Notes: generated by a model not told the origin, from the letters alone. Positions 15,602 to 23,498 are shown, counted from the first letter of the stretch. The stretch: DNA of 45,029 bases from Candidatus Tritonobacter lacicola (GCA_030765135.1 JAVCDC010000046.1:1-45029); one strand, 5' to 3'. Program-made: numbers and translations.

Positions 15602-16648
15602 AAAATCGCCATTGTCGGCGCCGGCCTGATAGGGGAGCGGAGGGCCCGCGTGGCATCATCTTATCCCGCAACTACCGTGGCCCTGGCCATAGATATTGAT
15701 GAAGAAAAGGCCTCGGGGCTTGGCGGGGAGCTTGGCTGCGCCTGGGGCCTTGACTGGAGAGAGGCGGTAGAGGGCGGAGACATAGATGCGGTTGTCGTGG
15801 CGACTCCCAACAACTTCCTCGGGCCGGTTAGCATGGCGGCGCTGAAAGCGGGCAAGCACGTACTATGCGAGAAGCCCATGGCGATTCGCGTGGATGATGC
15901 CGAGAGGATGGTAGAGACAGCGAGTGGCGCAGGTGTAACCCTAATGGTGGGGTACACACTGCGATACCATCCCGCTATCGCGAAGGCGCGTGAGCTTCTG
16001 GTCTCGGGCGCCGTAGGGGAGCCGATGTACGTCAGGGGCTGCTACGGCCACGGCGGCCGCCCCGGCTACGAGGCTGAGTGGAGATTCGACCCAAAGGTCT
16101 CCGGCGGCGGTGAGCTTATAGATCAAGGGGTCCATCTCATAGACCTTTCACGCTGGTTTTTAGGGGAATTCGATGAGGTCTCCGGCACGGTCTCGGCATC
16201 GTTCTGGGATATCGCCCCCCTCGAAGACAATGTATTCGCGACTTTGAGGACGCCGGGCGGGAAAGTGGCGAGCTTTCACGCCAGCTGCACCCAGTGGAAG
16301 AACCGTTTCACCTTTGAAGTATTCGGGAAGAATGGCTACCTTATCGTAGAGGGTCTCGGGGGAAGCTATGGTCCGGAGCGGCTTGTCCTCGGGATACGGG
16401 ATGCTGAGAACCCGCCCCCGAGGGAAGAGATTTTTTCGTTCGAAGGGGGAGATATTTCCTGGCGGAACGAGTGGGGGGAGTTCGTTCAGGCCATAGAGGC
16501 AGGCAGGGAGCCCCTCGTTGGCGGACATGACGGGTTGCAAGTCCTTCGAATCGTAGAAGCAATCTACCGTTCGGCAAAGTCCAAGAAGGCAGAAAAATTA
16601 TGCGGTAATGGTAATAATTTTGCTGCTTCGGAATGTAAAAACGACTGA
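15599..16648 (+). CDS. Gfo/Idh/MocA-family oxidoreductase
   Basis: The protein starts MKIAIVGAGLIGERRA, an NAD(P)-binding Rossmann motif. It has VVVATPNN, HVLCEKPMAIRVDDAE (catalytic Lys of the EKP motif) and GGGELIDQGVHLIDL (His of the active site). Length, about 350 residues, is normal for the family, which oxidises or reduces sugars and nucleotide sugars. The start at 15599 is chosen because the longer frame reads back through a palindromic repeat. The C-terminal 20 residues are encoded by a second palindrome (16589-16626) and may not be part of the ancestral protein. It probably acts with the SDR and epimerase in modifying the heptose or a linked sugar. Confidence 0.85.
   Translation: MKIAIVGAGLIGERRARVASSYPATTVALAIDIDEEKASGLGGELGCAWGLDWREAVEGGDIDAVVVATPNNFLGPVSMAALKAGKHVLCEKPMAIRVDDAERMVETASGAGVTLMVGYTLRYHPAIAKARELLVSGAVGEPMYVRGCYGHGGRPGYEAEWRFDPKVSGGGELIDQGVHLIDLSRWFLGEFDEVSGTVSASFWDIAPLEDNVFATLRTPGGKVASFHASCTQWKNRFTFEVFGKNGYLIVEGLGGSYGPERLVLGIRDAENPPPREEIFSFEGGDISWRNEWGEFVQAIEAGREPLVGGHDGLQVLRIVEAIYRSAKSKKAEKLCGNGNNFAASECKND
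16589..16626. repeat. Palindrome inside the 3' end of the oxidoreductase gene
   Basis: GCAGAAAAATTAT (16589-16601) and ATAATTTTGCTGC (16614-16626) are complementary at 12 of 13 positions around a 12-nt loop. The palindrome encodes part of the C-terminus (KLCGNGNNFAA), suggesting insertion into, and extension of, the gene. Confidence 0.55.
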
Positions 16649-16653
16649 TTTCA

Positions 16654-16681
16654 ACCGCGGATTAAACGGATTGAACGGATT
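16654..16681. repeat. Dispersed CGGATT-type intergenic repeat
   Basis: Three CGGATT steps (GCGGATTAAACGGATTGAA and CGGATTA) lie about 10 nt apart between the oxidoreductase and gmhA-like genes. Related sequence occurs near 23390, 33271 and 40161. Confidence 0.55.
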
Positions 16682-16746
16682 ACAAAAAGAGGTTACCTGA
16701 CATAAGTGGTAGTGTTGCGGGATGTGGTGAAAGGAGCAGTATAGAA

Positions 16747-17328
16747 ATGAAAGAAAGAGGATTTGAGAGCTATATCAGCCGGTACCTGAATGAAACGGCG
16801 GAGATAGCGGAAAAGGTTGACCGCGCCATAATAGCACGAATGGCGTCAATGCTGGCCGAACTGCGGGAGATCGGCGGCAGGTTGTTTATCCTCGGCGTCG
16901 GCGGGAGTGCCGCGAACGCCTCCCACGCGGTGAACGATTTTCGTAAAATCGCCGGTATCGAGGCCTACGCCCCGACAGACAACGTGGCGGAGCTGACGGC
17001 GTGGACAAACGATGAGAGCTGGGAGTGCGTCTTCGCCAGGTGGTTGAGGGGGTCGAAGTTGAATCAAAAAGACGTGATCATGATCCTCTCCGTCGGAGGC
17101 GGGTCGGAGACAGCGTCACTGAACCTGGTGAGGGCCATGGAATACGCAAAGGAGAGGGGCGCCTCGATCATGGCTATCGTCAGCAGGGACGGCGGGAAGG
17201 CGCTGGAGCTGGCGGATGCCGCGGTACTGGTTCCAGTCGTTTCCGACGAGAGGATCACTCCTCATGCGGAGGGCTGGCAGGCGGTCATCTGGCACCTCCT
17301 TGCCAACTGTATTGCCTCTAATGAGTAA
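16747..17328 (+). CDS. gmhA: SIS-domain phosphoheptose isomerase (sedoheptulose-7-phosphate isomerase)
   Basis: The 193-residue single SIS-domain protein has FILGVGGSAANASHAVNDFRK, the GmhA-type phosphosugar-binding loop, then SVGGGSETASLNLVRA and ITPHAEGWQAVIWHLL near the end. GmhA converts sedoheptulose-7-phosphate to D-glycero-D-manno-heptose-7-phosphate, the first committed step to heptose. A GGAG box 10 nt upstream fixes the ATG. Its stop overlaps the GmhB-like gene by 8 bp, and the kinase, nucleotidyltransferase and transaldolase nearby complete the pathway. The SGGGxS loop and heptose-operon context favour GmhA over other SIS isomerases. Confidence 0.87.
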   Translation: MKERGFESYISRYLNETAEIAEKVDRAIIARMASMLAELREIGGRLFILGVGGSAANASHAVNDFRKIAGIEAYAPTDNVAELTAWTNDESWECVFARWLRGSKLNQKDVIMILSVGGGSETASLNLVRAMEYAKERGASIMAIVSRDGGKALELADAAVLVPVVSDERITPHAEGWQAVIWHLLANCIASNE

Positions 17329-18046
17329 AAAAGAGAAGCTCCGGCGAAGCCGGAGCGCGGATAAATTCGCGAATAAAATCCTGAGCCTGTCGAAGGGCGA
17401 AGTGAGTAAATTTATAAACAGGGCCGTTTTCCTCGACAGGGACGGCGTCATCAACCGGATCATCTATCACCGCGATATAGGTGTTATCGATACGCCTTTT
17501 ACCGTGAAGCAGATGAGGTTGCTTCCCGCCGCCGCTGTGGCGATCAAGAAGCTCAACCGCCTGGGTCTGAAAGCGGTAGTCGTATCCAACCAGCCCGGCA
17601 TAGCAAAGGGGCATTTCGACCGTCGGGCACTGAAGGCCATGACGGAGAAGATGGAGAGGGATCTTAAAAGGGGCGGGGCCCGCCTCGACGGCATTTACTA
17701 TTGCCTCCATCACCCGCAGGCGGTCAATCCCTCTTACAGGAAGAGGTGCTCCTGCCGGAAGCCGCATCCCGGCCTTTTAAAGGAAGCGTCGAGAGAGCTG
17801 GATATAGACCTTGAGAGTTCGTTCATGGTGGGGGACAGCATAACCGATATCCAGGCGGGCAGGAGGGCAGGGTGCACGACTATCTTGATCGGCACACTGA
17901 AGTGCGACCTTTGCAGGTTGATGCAGGCGGAAAAGATAGAGCCCGATCACATAGTGCCGGATATACTATCAGCCGCCAAACTCATAGAGAAGCTTTGGAA
18001 ATCAGAAAAATATGGAAGTATAGAAATATCACCTAGCAACCACTGA
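17321..18046 (+). CDS. gmhB: HAD phosphatase, heptose-1,7-bisphosphate phosphatase
   Basis: The conserved part starts FINRAVFLDRDGVINR (DxD nucleophile) and continues VVSNQPGIAKG. The zinc-site pattern CLHHP...CSCRKPHPG is typical of GmhB, and MVGDSITDIQAGRRAG is the HAD motif IV. GmhB removes the C7 phosphate of heptose-1,7-bisphosphate. The ATG at 17321 overlaps the gmhA stop, but its first 27 codons are read through a palindromic repeat. A GTG at 17402, preceded by GAAGGG, gives a normal-length protein and may be the real start. The C-terminal 20 residues are also unlike the family. Confidence 0.87.
   Translation: MSKKEKLRRSRSADKFANKILSLSKGEVSKFINRAVFLDRDGVINRIIYHRDIGVIDTPFTVKQMRLLPAAAVAIKKLNRLGLKAVVVSNQPGIAKGHFDRRALKAMTEKMERDLKRGGARLDGIYYCLHHPQAVNPSYRKRCSCRKPHPGLLKEASRELDIDLESSFMVGDSITDIQAGRRAGCTTILIGTLKCDLCRLMQAEKIEPDHIVPDILSAAKLIEKLWKSEKYGSIEISPSNH
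17338..17417 (+). repeat. Composite palindromic repeat inside the 5' end of the gmhB-like frame
   Basis: GCTCCGGC-GAA-GCCGGAGC (17338-17356) is followed by ATAAATTCGCGAAT, then by CTGAGCCTGTCGAAGG, which resembles an intergenic repeat seen in many bacterial genomes. It closes with GAAGTGAGTAAATTTATA, the same ending as the junction palindromes at 38843 and 9346. It keeps the reading frame open. Confidence 0.65.
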
Positions 18047-18252
18047 TAAAACTGAGCTGATTAAAACAAGAAGGGCAAGAAGAAATAGAAACCACTTAGA
18101 ACACTGAGGACACTGAAAATAACTGTGGCACGCTGATCGATTTATGAGCACTATATTTTACTAATCAGTTTAATCTGTTTAACCTGCGGTTAAAATTCGC
18201 CTGTTTTTAAATTCAGTTGATTCAGTATCTTCAGTAGTTTAAATTAACCAGA
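18047..18252. repeat. Intergenic region of degenerate dispersed repeats
   Basis: No gene is seen. Fragments such as CACTGAGGACACTGAAAATAA, ACTAATCAGTTTAATCTGTTT and TCAGTTGATTCAGTATCTTCAG resemble widespread low-conservation bacterial intergenic repeats. A strong AAGGAGG at the right end belongs to the transaldolase gene. Confidence 0.4.
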
Positions 18253-18270
18253 TCCTAGAAGGAGGAAGAA

Positions 18271-18942
18271 ATGGCTATTTTTATTGATTCATCGAATGTG
18301 GCGGAAGTGGAGGAGATTACCAAGTGGGGCATTATCAGCGGGGCGACGACCAACCCGAAGATCATCTGCCAGGACGGGCTCAGCGGAGGCCTCGAAGGGA
18401 CGATTAAAAAAATAGTGGACATTGTGAAGGGGCCCGTGAGTGTTGAGGTCACCGAGGAAGATGCCGCGGGCATGGTCGAGCAGGCGAAAGAGTTTGCCGC
18501 GTGGGATCCCGAAAACATCGTCATTAAGGTGCCGATAGGCCAGGAGGGGTTGAAGGTTGTAAACACGCTGGAGAACGAGCTCGGTATAAAGACGAACGTG
18601 ACCTGCATGATGTCTTTCAACCAGGCTTACCTCGCTTCCCTGGCCGGGGCGACCTACGTCAGCATCTTCTTCGGGCGCATCAAGGACATGGGATACGATC
18701 CGAGGGAGGTCATAGCCGACACGCGTGAGATGATAGACAGGGAGGAACTCAAGGCGCAGATCATCACCGGGTCCATCCGTCATCTCATGGATGTCAACGA
18801 GGCGTTCCTAGCCGGGGCCCACATCGTGACGATCACCCCGCCCATACTAAAGAAGATGACATGGAACCCCCGCTCGGAGACGACGATAGAGGAGTTCAAT
18901 CAGATCTGGCGGGATATGAAAAAGAAGGGCCTGCTTAAATAA
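18271..18942 (+). CDS. Small (FSA/TalC-type) transaldolase
   Basis: The 223-residue protein starts MAIFIDSSNVAEVEEI and has ISGATTNPKII, VSVEV, NIVIKVPIG (Schiff-base Lys 86) and AGAHIVTITPP, all typical of the small transaldolase family. Glu 59 in VSVEV is found in true transaldolases, whereas fructose-6-phosphate aldolase has Gln there, so transaldolase is favoured. Transaldolase yields sedoheptulose-7-phosphate, the substrate of GmhA, which explains its place at the end of the heptose operon. AAGGAGG 5-6 nt before the ATG is the strongest ribosome-binding site in the region, and a terminator follows. Confidence 0.9.
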   Translation: MAIFIDSSNVAEVEEITKWGIISGATTNPKIICQDGLSGGLEGTIKKIVDIVKGPVSVEVTEEDAAGMVEQAKEFAAWDPENIVIKVPIGQEGLKVVNTLENELGIKTNVTCMMSFNQAYLASLAGATYVSIFFGRIKDMGYDPREVIADTREMIDREELKAQIITGSIRHLMDVNEAFLAGAHIVTITPPILKKMTWNPRSETTIEEFNQIWRDMKKKGLLK

Positions 18943-18944
18943 AT

Positions 18945-18973
18945 AAATCGCTGATTGATCAGCGGTTTTTTTA
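18945..18973 (+). terminator. Intrinsic terminator of the transaldolase/heptose operon
   Basis: CGCTGA-TTGA-TCAGCG (18949-18964) is followed by GTTTTTTT. It sits between two convergent genes; on the minus strand the following run (ATTTATTTATTT) is weaker, so it mainly serves the plus strand. Confidence 0.8.
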
Positions 18974-20701
18974 TCAGTCGTACTCCATCGAGCGGATGCC
19001 GGTATCCCCCATGACCTCGTCCCTGAGGGGGCAGGCCACTGTCCCCTTCTCGGGGTTTTCGTTGAGATAGTCACAGCTTTTGCAGTACTTGTTCTTCTTG
19101 GGCGGGAAGTACACGCTCTCGGCCTCCGGCTCCCCCTCGCCGTAATTGCGGATGTTGTCTTTCATCTCGGCCGCTACCGCGTCGATATCGGCGACGACGG
19201 CGGGAATGTCCTCTTTTTTCCTCGTCGTCCAGGTTATCTTGTCGAAGTTGAGCATGATGAGACCCATCTTCACGATGGGGAGGTTCAAGACCTCCTCGCA
19301 GGCCCAGAAGTATATGGTGAGCTGATCGTCGTGATCCACCTTCTCCTGCGGCCTGTCGGTGGGCTCGGTCTTGTAGTCGAGGATGATGTACTCGTTGTCT
19401 CCGATTTTGTCTATCCTGTCTATGAAGCCGGTCATTACGACGTTCTTACCCAGGGGGATCTCGAAATAACGCTCGATCGTGAATGCCGGGCCGTATTTGC
19501 CCTTGATCTCCTTGTTGTAGTACCTCTCGATCATCTCCCTGCCTTTTTCGTGGTACTTCTTCTTCTCCGCTTTGTCTTTGTAGCCTTCCTGGTAGTTGTT
19601 GAAGGCTTTGTCCCAGCACTTCATGAGGTACCTGAGGGATGATTTCTTCTTGCCATCCGGGTCGAAGAAGTACTCGAATGCCTCGTGGACGGCGGTGCCG
19701 AAGCTGAAGAAAGGCCGTGGCCCCGTGCCGAGGTGGTCTATGTACGATTTTTTCCAGGCCCTGGGGCACTTCTTGTAAGAGGAGAGCTTCGAGTAGCTCA
19801 TGCGTATGCGCTGCTTGTAGACATCCATCGGCTCGTCCGCGACGAGGTCGTGCGGCTTGACGGGCCACGCCGGGCATACTACGAGGTACTCGCAGGTGCT
19901 GCACAGGGGCCCCTTCTCGGCCAGTGCCTCGGAATCGTTCACGGCGGCTTTCTTGACACTCCTGGTGCTGATAAGCGTGTCGAACATCTCGACGATTTTT
20001 TCGGTGGTCTTGTGGATGATGCCGTTTTTTTCGGCGAGCTGCAATATGTTGGACGCGTCTTCCTTGATCCTCGTCTTCGCCGCCTTTATTTCCTCCTTGC
20101 CCGGCGTTGCGCTTACCTTCGTGTTCGAGCGGAGGAAGTAAAAGCTCACCTTCGCGACGTTGTCCAGGTACCGCTTGTGGGTATTGGCTCCCCTGAAGAG
20201 GATGATCGCCTGGAGGTTCGACTTGAGCTCTTCCTCGGTGGGGACGTTCTTCCCCGTCTTGTAGTTTATCAGCTCGAACCTGCCGTCCTCGAGCCGGTCT
20301 ATCCTGTCGATACGGCTGCTGACTGTTAAGTCGGGGGTTATCTGCCAGCGGATGGATTGGCTGAGGTACTTGACGTCCGGCTTTTCATCCGTGAAGGTAC
20401 CGTGGAACTTCTCGAGGATTCCCCAGCCGAGCTTCTTCTCCATCTGTTCGGTCGCCTCGTCCGGATACCCTCCCGGCTTCCAGTGCCTGTCGTATATGGA
20501 CCTGAACTGTTCGAGGGACGGAATGGGGTGTGTTCCCATCTTGTGAAACGTCTCCAGCGTGTCGTGTATTGACTGGTAGAAGTTTAGCGCGGAGCTCTCC
20601 TTCTTTTCGACGGGCACCTGGTCCACGTACGCGAGCTTGTACTTCAGCGGGCAGTTTTCGAACGTGTTGATCTTGCCGTATGACAGCCTCATCTGCTCCA
20701 T
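18974..20701 (-). CDS. Tandem RecB/Cas4-like PD-(D/E)XK nuclease with two Fe-S-type cysteine sets
   Basis: The 575-residue protein is two RecB-family nuclease domains in a row. Domain 1: C17 (FENCPLKYK), H46, RIDRID (132-135), INYKTG (N146, K148), then C267-x2-C270-x5-C276. Domain 2: C312 (YKKCPRAWK), H339 (GTAVHEAFE), GFIDRID (428-431), LDYKT (D442, K444), then C540-x2-C543-x13-C557. Four cysteines per domain in this order match the 4Fe-4S site of AddB/Cas4 nucleases. Domain 1 has Asn where the catalytic Asp of DYK belongs, so it is probably inactive. AAGGAG 6 nt upstream supports the ATG. No helicase or cas gene lies nearby, so its role in repair or defence is open. Confidence 0.88.
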   Translation of the reverse strand: MEQMRLSYGKINTFENCPLKYKLAYVDQVPVEKKESSALNFYQSIHDTLETFHKMGTHPIPSLEQFRSIYDRHWKPGGYPDEATEQMEKKLGWGILEKFHGTFTDEKPDVKYLSQSIRWQITPDLTVSSRIDRIDRLEDGRFELINYKTGKNVPTEEELKSNLQAIILFRGANTHKRYLDNVAKVSFYFLRSNTKVSATPGKEEIKAAKTRIKEDASNILQLAEKNGIIHKTTEKIVEMFDTLISTRSVKKAAVNDSEALAEKGPLCSTCEYLVVCPAWPVKPHDLVADEPMDVYKQRIRMSYSKLSSYKKCPRAWKKSYIDHLGTGPRPFFSFGTAVHEAFEYFFDPDGKKKSSLRYLMKCWDKAFNNYQEGYKDKAEKKKYHEKGREMIERYYNKEIKGKYGPAFTIERYFEIPLGKNVVMTGFIDRIDKIGDNEYIILDYKTEPTDRPQEKVDHDDQLTIYFWACEEVLNLPIVKMGLIMLNFDKITWTTRKKEDIPAVVADIDAVAAEMKDNIRNYGEGEPEAESVYFPPKKNKYCKSCDYLNENPEKGTVACPLRDEVMGDTGIRSMEYD

Positions 20702-20717
20702 GACTATCTCCTTATAT

Positions 20718-20772
20718 ATAAATTAGCTCGCTGCGCTCGCAAATTTATTATGTCTTCTACTTCGTCGAAGAC
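20718..20772 (-). repeat. Junction palindrome and hairpin upstream of the tandem nuclease gene
   Basis: Arms ATAAATT (20718-20724) and AATTTAT (20742-20748) enclose, on the minus strand, GCGAGCGCAGCGAGC. A second hairpin GTCTTC...GAAGAC spans 20752-20772. The element ends next to the AAGGAG of the nuclease gene. The rest of 20702-20880 shows no gene. Confidence 0.65.
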
Positions 20773-20880
20773 CCTAATAAAATCCCGAGGCAGTAATTTT
20801 GAAAAATATTGCCTGATTATAGCCCAGGAAACTTTTCCCGGCAATGTTTTATAAGGTATTCACTTTCAGAGGTGTGGGGG

Positions 20881-21189
20881 CTAACCGTCCGTCACGCGGA
20901 TGATGCCGTCGACGAACTTCGCCTTCCGTTTCATTATCACATCGTATTTTTTCCAGAAGGCCTCCTCGAGTTCGTTAGCCTTTACGTCGAGGGCGATGCA
21001 GTTTCCCAGGAGCAGTATCAGGAGGTCCGCGTGCTCCTCGACGAGCTGGTCGCGGCTTTTCCCCTTGGTAAGGCACTCGCAGATCTCTCCGATCTCCTCC
21101 ATGATGATGTTCATGCGGTAGAGCATGTTCTCGCCGCCGTTGTTCTTGAAATCGTGCTTCTCGTGAAACTTCCTGACCGCCTCAAGCAT
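20881..21189 (-). CDS. MazG-like nucleotide pyrophosphohydrolase
   Basis: This short all-helical protein of about 102 residues has the MazG/all-alpha NTP pyrophosphohydrolase metal motif: IMEEIGEICE (EExxE) followed by EEHADLLI (ExxD). The family hydrolyses (d)NTPs to NMP and pyrophosphate, often as housecleaning, and some members appear in phage or defence contexts. The ATG at 21189 is preferred since AGGAGGAG lies 9-11 nt upstream; a TTG at 21198 would add three residues and overlap that box. It lies alone between repeat-rich spacers, downstream of the GxxExxY cassette. The substrate is not determined by the sequence. Confidence 0.82.
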   Translation of the reverse strand: MLEAVRKFHEKHDFKNNGGENMLYRMNIIMEEIGEICECLTKGKSRDQLVEEHADLLILLLGNCIALDVKANELEEAFWKKYDVIMKRKAKFVDGIIRVTDG

Positions 21190-21270
21190 TTCTTTCAACT
21201 CCTCCTCCTTCTGGAATCTTTACCCAATTATTACTCAAGCAGCTGCACAATAGACGGTGATAACTAAGAA

Positions 21271-21405
21271 ACAAGATACAAGGTACAATAACCAAATAAT
21301 ATTCAAATTCAAAATTCGAATAACCAATTTCTACATTTTCATATCGAGGGCGTAATATTGGTTTGGTGATTGGATGTTGGTTATTGGTTATTTTTTGTAT
21401 CTTGT
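21271..21405. repeat. Long imperfect inverted repeat (ACAAGATACAA / TTGTATCTTGT arms)
   Basis: ACAAGATACAAGGTACAATA with ACCAA (21271-21295) is complementary with few mismatches to TTGGTTATTTTTTGTATCTTG (21384-21404). The 90-nt AT-rich interior has no coding sequence. It adjoins the GxxExxY cassette on the left and may be part of the same insertion. Confidence 0.65.
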
Positions 21406-21430
21406 CTCTTGGTGTTTGGCTATTTATTTT

Positions 21431-21941
21431 GCTTTCTCAGCGCCTCTGCGGTTCGTTTTTCAATTTATTTACCGCAGAGACGCGGAGTACGCAGAGAATA
21501 TCACTGGCATTCTTCTAGACCTAATACCATGCGCTTAATTCCTTGCTTCAGCACAGGCACATTGAAGTTTATAAGAAGTCCAACCTTCCAATTTCCGAGC
21601 TTAAGATAAGTCAACAGTTGAGCCTCGTGGATGGGCAACACATTCTCAACAGCCTTTATCTCCACTACAACCTCATTTTCTACCAGTAAATCCAGACGAT
21701 ATCCACAGTCTAGGCGAAGACCCTTGTATTCAATGGGAAGGGGGCGCTGGCGATCGAAAGAAACTCCCTGTAAAGTAAGTTCTCGGCACAAGCACTCCTC
21801 ATAGGCCGATTCTAACAGACCTGGCCCAAGCGCACGATGTACCTCGATCGTCGCACCAATGATCCTCTCTGTTATCTGGTTAACCCTCATCTTCTCCTCT
21901 GCGTTCTCAGCGCCTCTGCGGTTTGTTTTTTGATTTGATTT
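21431..21941 (-). mobile_element. Repeat-bounded cassette carrying a GxxExxY gene
   Basis: A direct repeat of about 40 nt bounds the unit: TTCTCAGCGCCTCTGCGG with a GTTTTT tail occurs at 21431-21470 and 21901-21941. An inverted copy, ACCGCAGAGACGCGGAGTAC, lies at 21471-21498. The right copy supplies the last codons and stop of the MurC-like gene and the AGAGGAG ribosome-binding site of the GxxExxY gene. No transposase is present. The layout suggests a small non-autonomous or recombination-spread unit. Confidence 0.6.
21501..21890 (-). CDS. GxxExxY protein (PDDEXK_3, PF13366 family)
   Basis: The 129-residue protein starts [30 protein letters not shown], containing the GxxExxY signature (GLLESAY). 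It continues [32 protein letters not shown], whose Asp and Glu-x-Lys match a PD-(D/E)XK nuclease core, and ends [22 protein letters not shown]. The family is related to nucleases; no activity has been established that I know of. GGAGAAG, contributed by the flanking repeat, precedes the ATG. The gene sits wholly inside direct and inverted repeats and looks inserted between a MurC-like gene and a MazG-like gene. Confidence 0.9.
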   Translation of the reverse strand: MRVNQITERIIGATIEVHRALGPGLLESAYEECLCRELTLQGVSFDRQRPLPIEYKGLRLDCGYRLDLLVENEVVVEIKAVENVLPIHEAQLLTYLKLGNWKVGLLINFNVPVLKQGIKRMVLGLEECQ

Positions 21942-23301
21942 CCTCGAAGATGGATTTTGCCAGTGTGCTGAGGGAGCGGTCGCGTGCGCCGAGGACCATG
22001 ATGACGTCTTCCTCCGCCGCTATTCCTGCGATGAGCCGTATGAGCTCCCTACGGGAGGGTGGTCTGAACGTGTTTGGAATTGATCTTGCGATTTCCCTCA
22101 CAAGGTCATCGGACATGATCTCCTTCCTGGCCGTCCCGCCGGCATAATAAATATCGAGGATAAAGAGGTAGTCATTGGAAGAGAGGCTGTTGGAAAAAGC
22201 CTCTATCAGTTCGTCTTTCAGAAATAGTGTCGGGCCGTAACCGTGCGGCTGGTAGATGACGATGCGCCGCTTTCCAAGGAGGTGTGTTGCATCGAGGGCC
22301 GCACGGATCTTGGATGGGTTGTGGGCAAAATCGTCGATGACAGTGATTCCGCCGGCCGTCCCGACGATCTCCATCCTCCTCCTCAGGCCGACGAAGGTGT
22401 CTAGGGCGCCTGCGATGCCGTTCATGGGGATGCCAACCGACCTGGCGACGGCGATGGCGGCGAGGGCGTTGGAGAGGTTGTGTTTGCCCTGCTGCCGTAT
22501 CCTGAATGCCTGACCGTGCAGTGTGAATTGCGAGCCGTCCGGGCCCAGGCTGACGGCTGACGGCCTGAAGGAGGCATTTCCCCTCAAAGCGTAGGTGACA
22601 ATATTCTTGTCTCCGGGGACGACTTCCTCCAGGAGGGGGGAATCGGCGTTGACGATGATTGTGTCCGTCGCATTGGTGAGGAACGCCCTGAAGAGGCGCT
22701 TGAGCTCGTCCATCTCCTTATGGTCTTTTTTTATGTTGGATACAAGGGCCGTGTGGCACCGGTATTTCGTTATCCACCCGTCGCTCTCGTCCACCTCGAG
22801 GATGAACCATGGTGACCGGCCGAGGCGCGAGTTCCCGGGGTCGTCTGCTGTCTCGTAGTTTCTCATGCAGGCGCCGATGACAATGGTTGGGTCGTGGCCG
22901 GACTGTATCATGATGTGGGCGGTCATGGCCGTTATGGTGGATTTGCCGCTCGTCCCGGCGATGCCGACGGCCTTTTTCTCCCCCGTCAGGCTTATGAGAA
23001 ACTCCGCCCTCTTCAGGATGCGGAGCCCCAGCTCCCGGGCGAGTGTCAGGTCGGGATTCGATTCTTCAATTGCCGGCGAGGCAATGACGGCGTCGGGCGT
23101 CACGCCGAGGCCGGACCCGTCCTGGGGATACAGCTTTATACCGAAGGACCGCATCTTTCCGAACAGTTCGTTGTCCCTTTGCCCGTCGAGGAGCCTGTCC
23201 GATCCGGTGACGGCGGCACCGGATTTTGACATGAGGTAGGCAAGGCTGCTCATGCCCGTCCCTCCGATGCCGATGAAATGATATTTTCTGATTGCTTTCA
23301 T
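21907..23301 (-). CDS. Mur ligase family protein, MurC/Mpl-like
   Basis: The protein starts [21 protein letters not shown], the N-terminal Rossmann motif of MurC/Mpl. It has [10 protein letters not shown] (ATP-binding P-loop), [22 protein letters not shown] and [14 protein letters not shown], with the full three-domain Mur ligase layout. MurC adds L-alanine to UDP-MurNAc and Mpl recycles tripeptide; the sequence does not decide, and a role in the nearby glycan locus is also possible. The ATG at 23301 is chosen because the longer frame to 23352 runs into an intergenic repeat. The last eight residues (SKNKPQRR) and the stop come from the repeat of the GxxExxY cassette, so the original C-terminus has been replaced. 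Confidence 0.85.
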   Translation of the reverse strand: MKAIRKYHFIGIGGTGMSSLAYLMSKSGAAVTGSDRLLDGQRDNELFGKMRSFGIKLYPQDGSGLGVTPDAVIASPAIEESNPDLTLARELGLRILKRAEFLISLTGEKKAVGIAGTSGKSTITAMTAHIMIQSGHDPTIVIGACMRNYETADDPGNSRLGRSPWFILEVDESDGWITKYRCHTALVSNIKKDHKEMDELKRLFRAFLTNATDTIIVNADSPLLEEVVPGDKNIVTYALRGNASFRPSAVSLGPDGSQFTLHGQAFRIRQQGKHNLSNALAAIAVARSVGIPMNGIAGALDTFVGLRRRMEIVGTAGGITVIDDFAHNPSKIRAALDATHLLGKRRIVIYQPHGYGPTLFLKDELIEAFSNSLSSNDYLFILDIYYAGGTARKEIMSDDLVREIARSIPNTFRPPSRRELIRLIAGIAAEEDVIMVLGARDRSLSTLAKSIFEEIKSKNKPQRR

Positions 23302-23332
23302 CCTTGTGCTGGGAGCGTTGTATTGATTAAAA

Positions 23333-23498
23333 AAATTATCCACGAATTTCACTAATTAAACAACTGGATCTTAAAATAAGGAGCAAACATATAACCGCTG
23401 ATTTGACGGATTACGCTGATTTAGGAAATCAGAGTTACGAGTATATAGGCAATCCGTTTAATCCGTGGTTCTTTTTCTCTTTGAGTATTGGGTGTTGA
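23333..23498. repeat. Intergenic dispersed repeats between the GT4 and MurC-like genes
   Basis: TCCACGAATTTCACTAATTAAA, CCGCTGATTTGACGGATTAC and AGGCAATCCGTTTAATCCG are of the same CGGATT/ATTCGTG kind as elsewhere in the window. No gene is seen. The first motif is why the MurC-like start was moved downstream. Confidence 0.5.

Noticed and set aside
18127-18142. Possible sigma-54 site TGGCACGCTGATCGAT before the transaldolase
   Set aside because: The -12 GC is missing at the 10-nt spacing; only the -24 half matches.
21370-21609. Plus-strand frame at the left of the GxxExxY gene
   Set aside because: It is made of repeat sequence and the antisense of the GxxExxY C-terminus.
21271-21941. CRISPR array or classical insertion sequence
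   Set aside because: Repeats are few, unequal in spacing and partly inverted; there are no spacers and no transposase frame.
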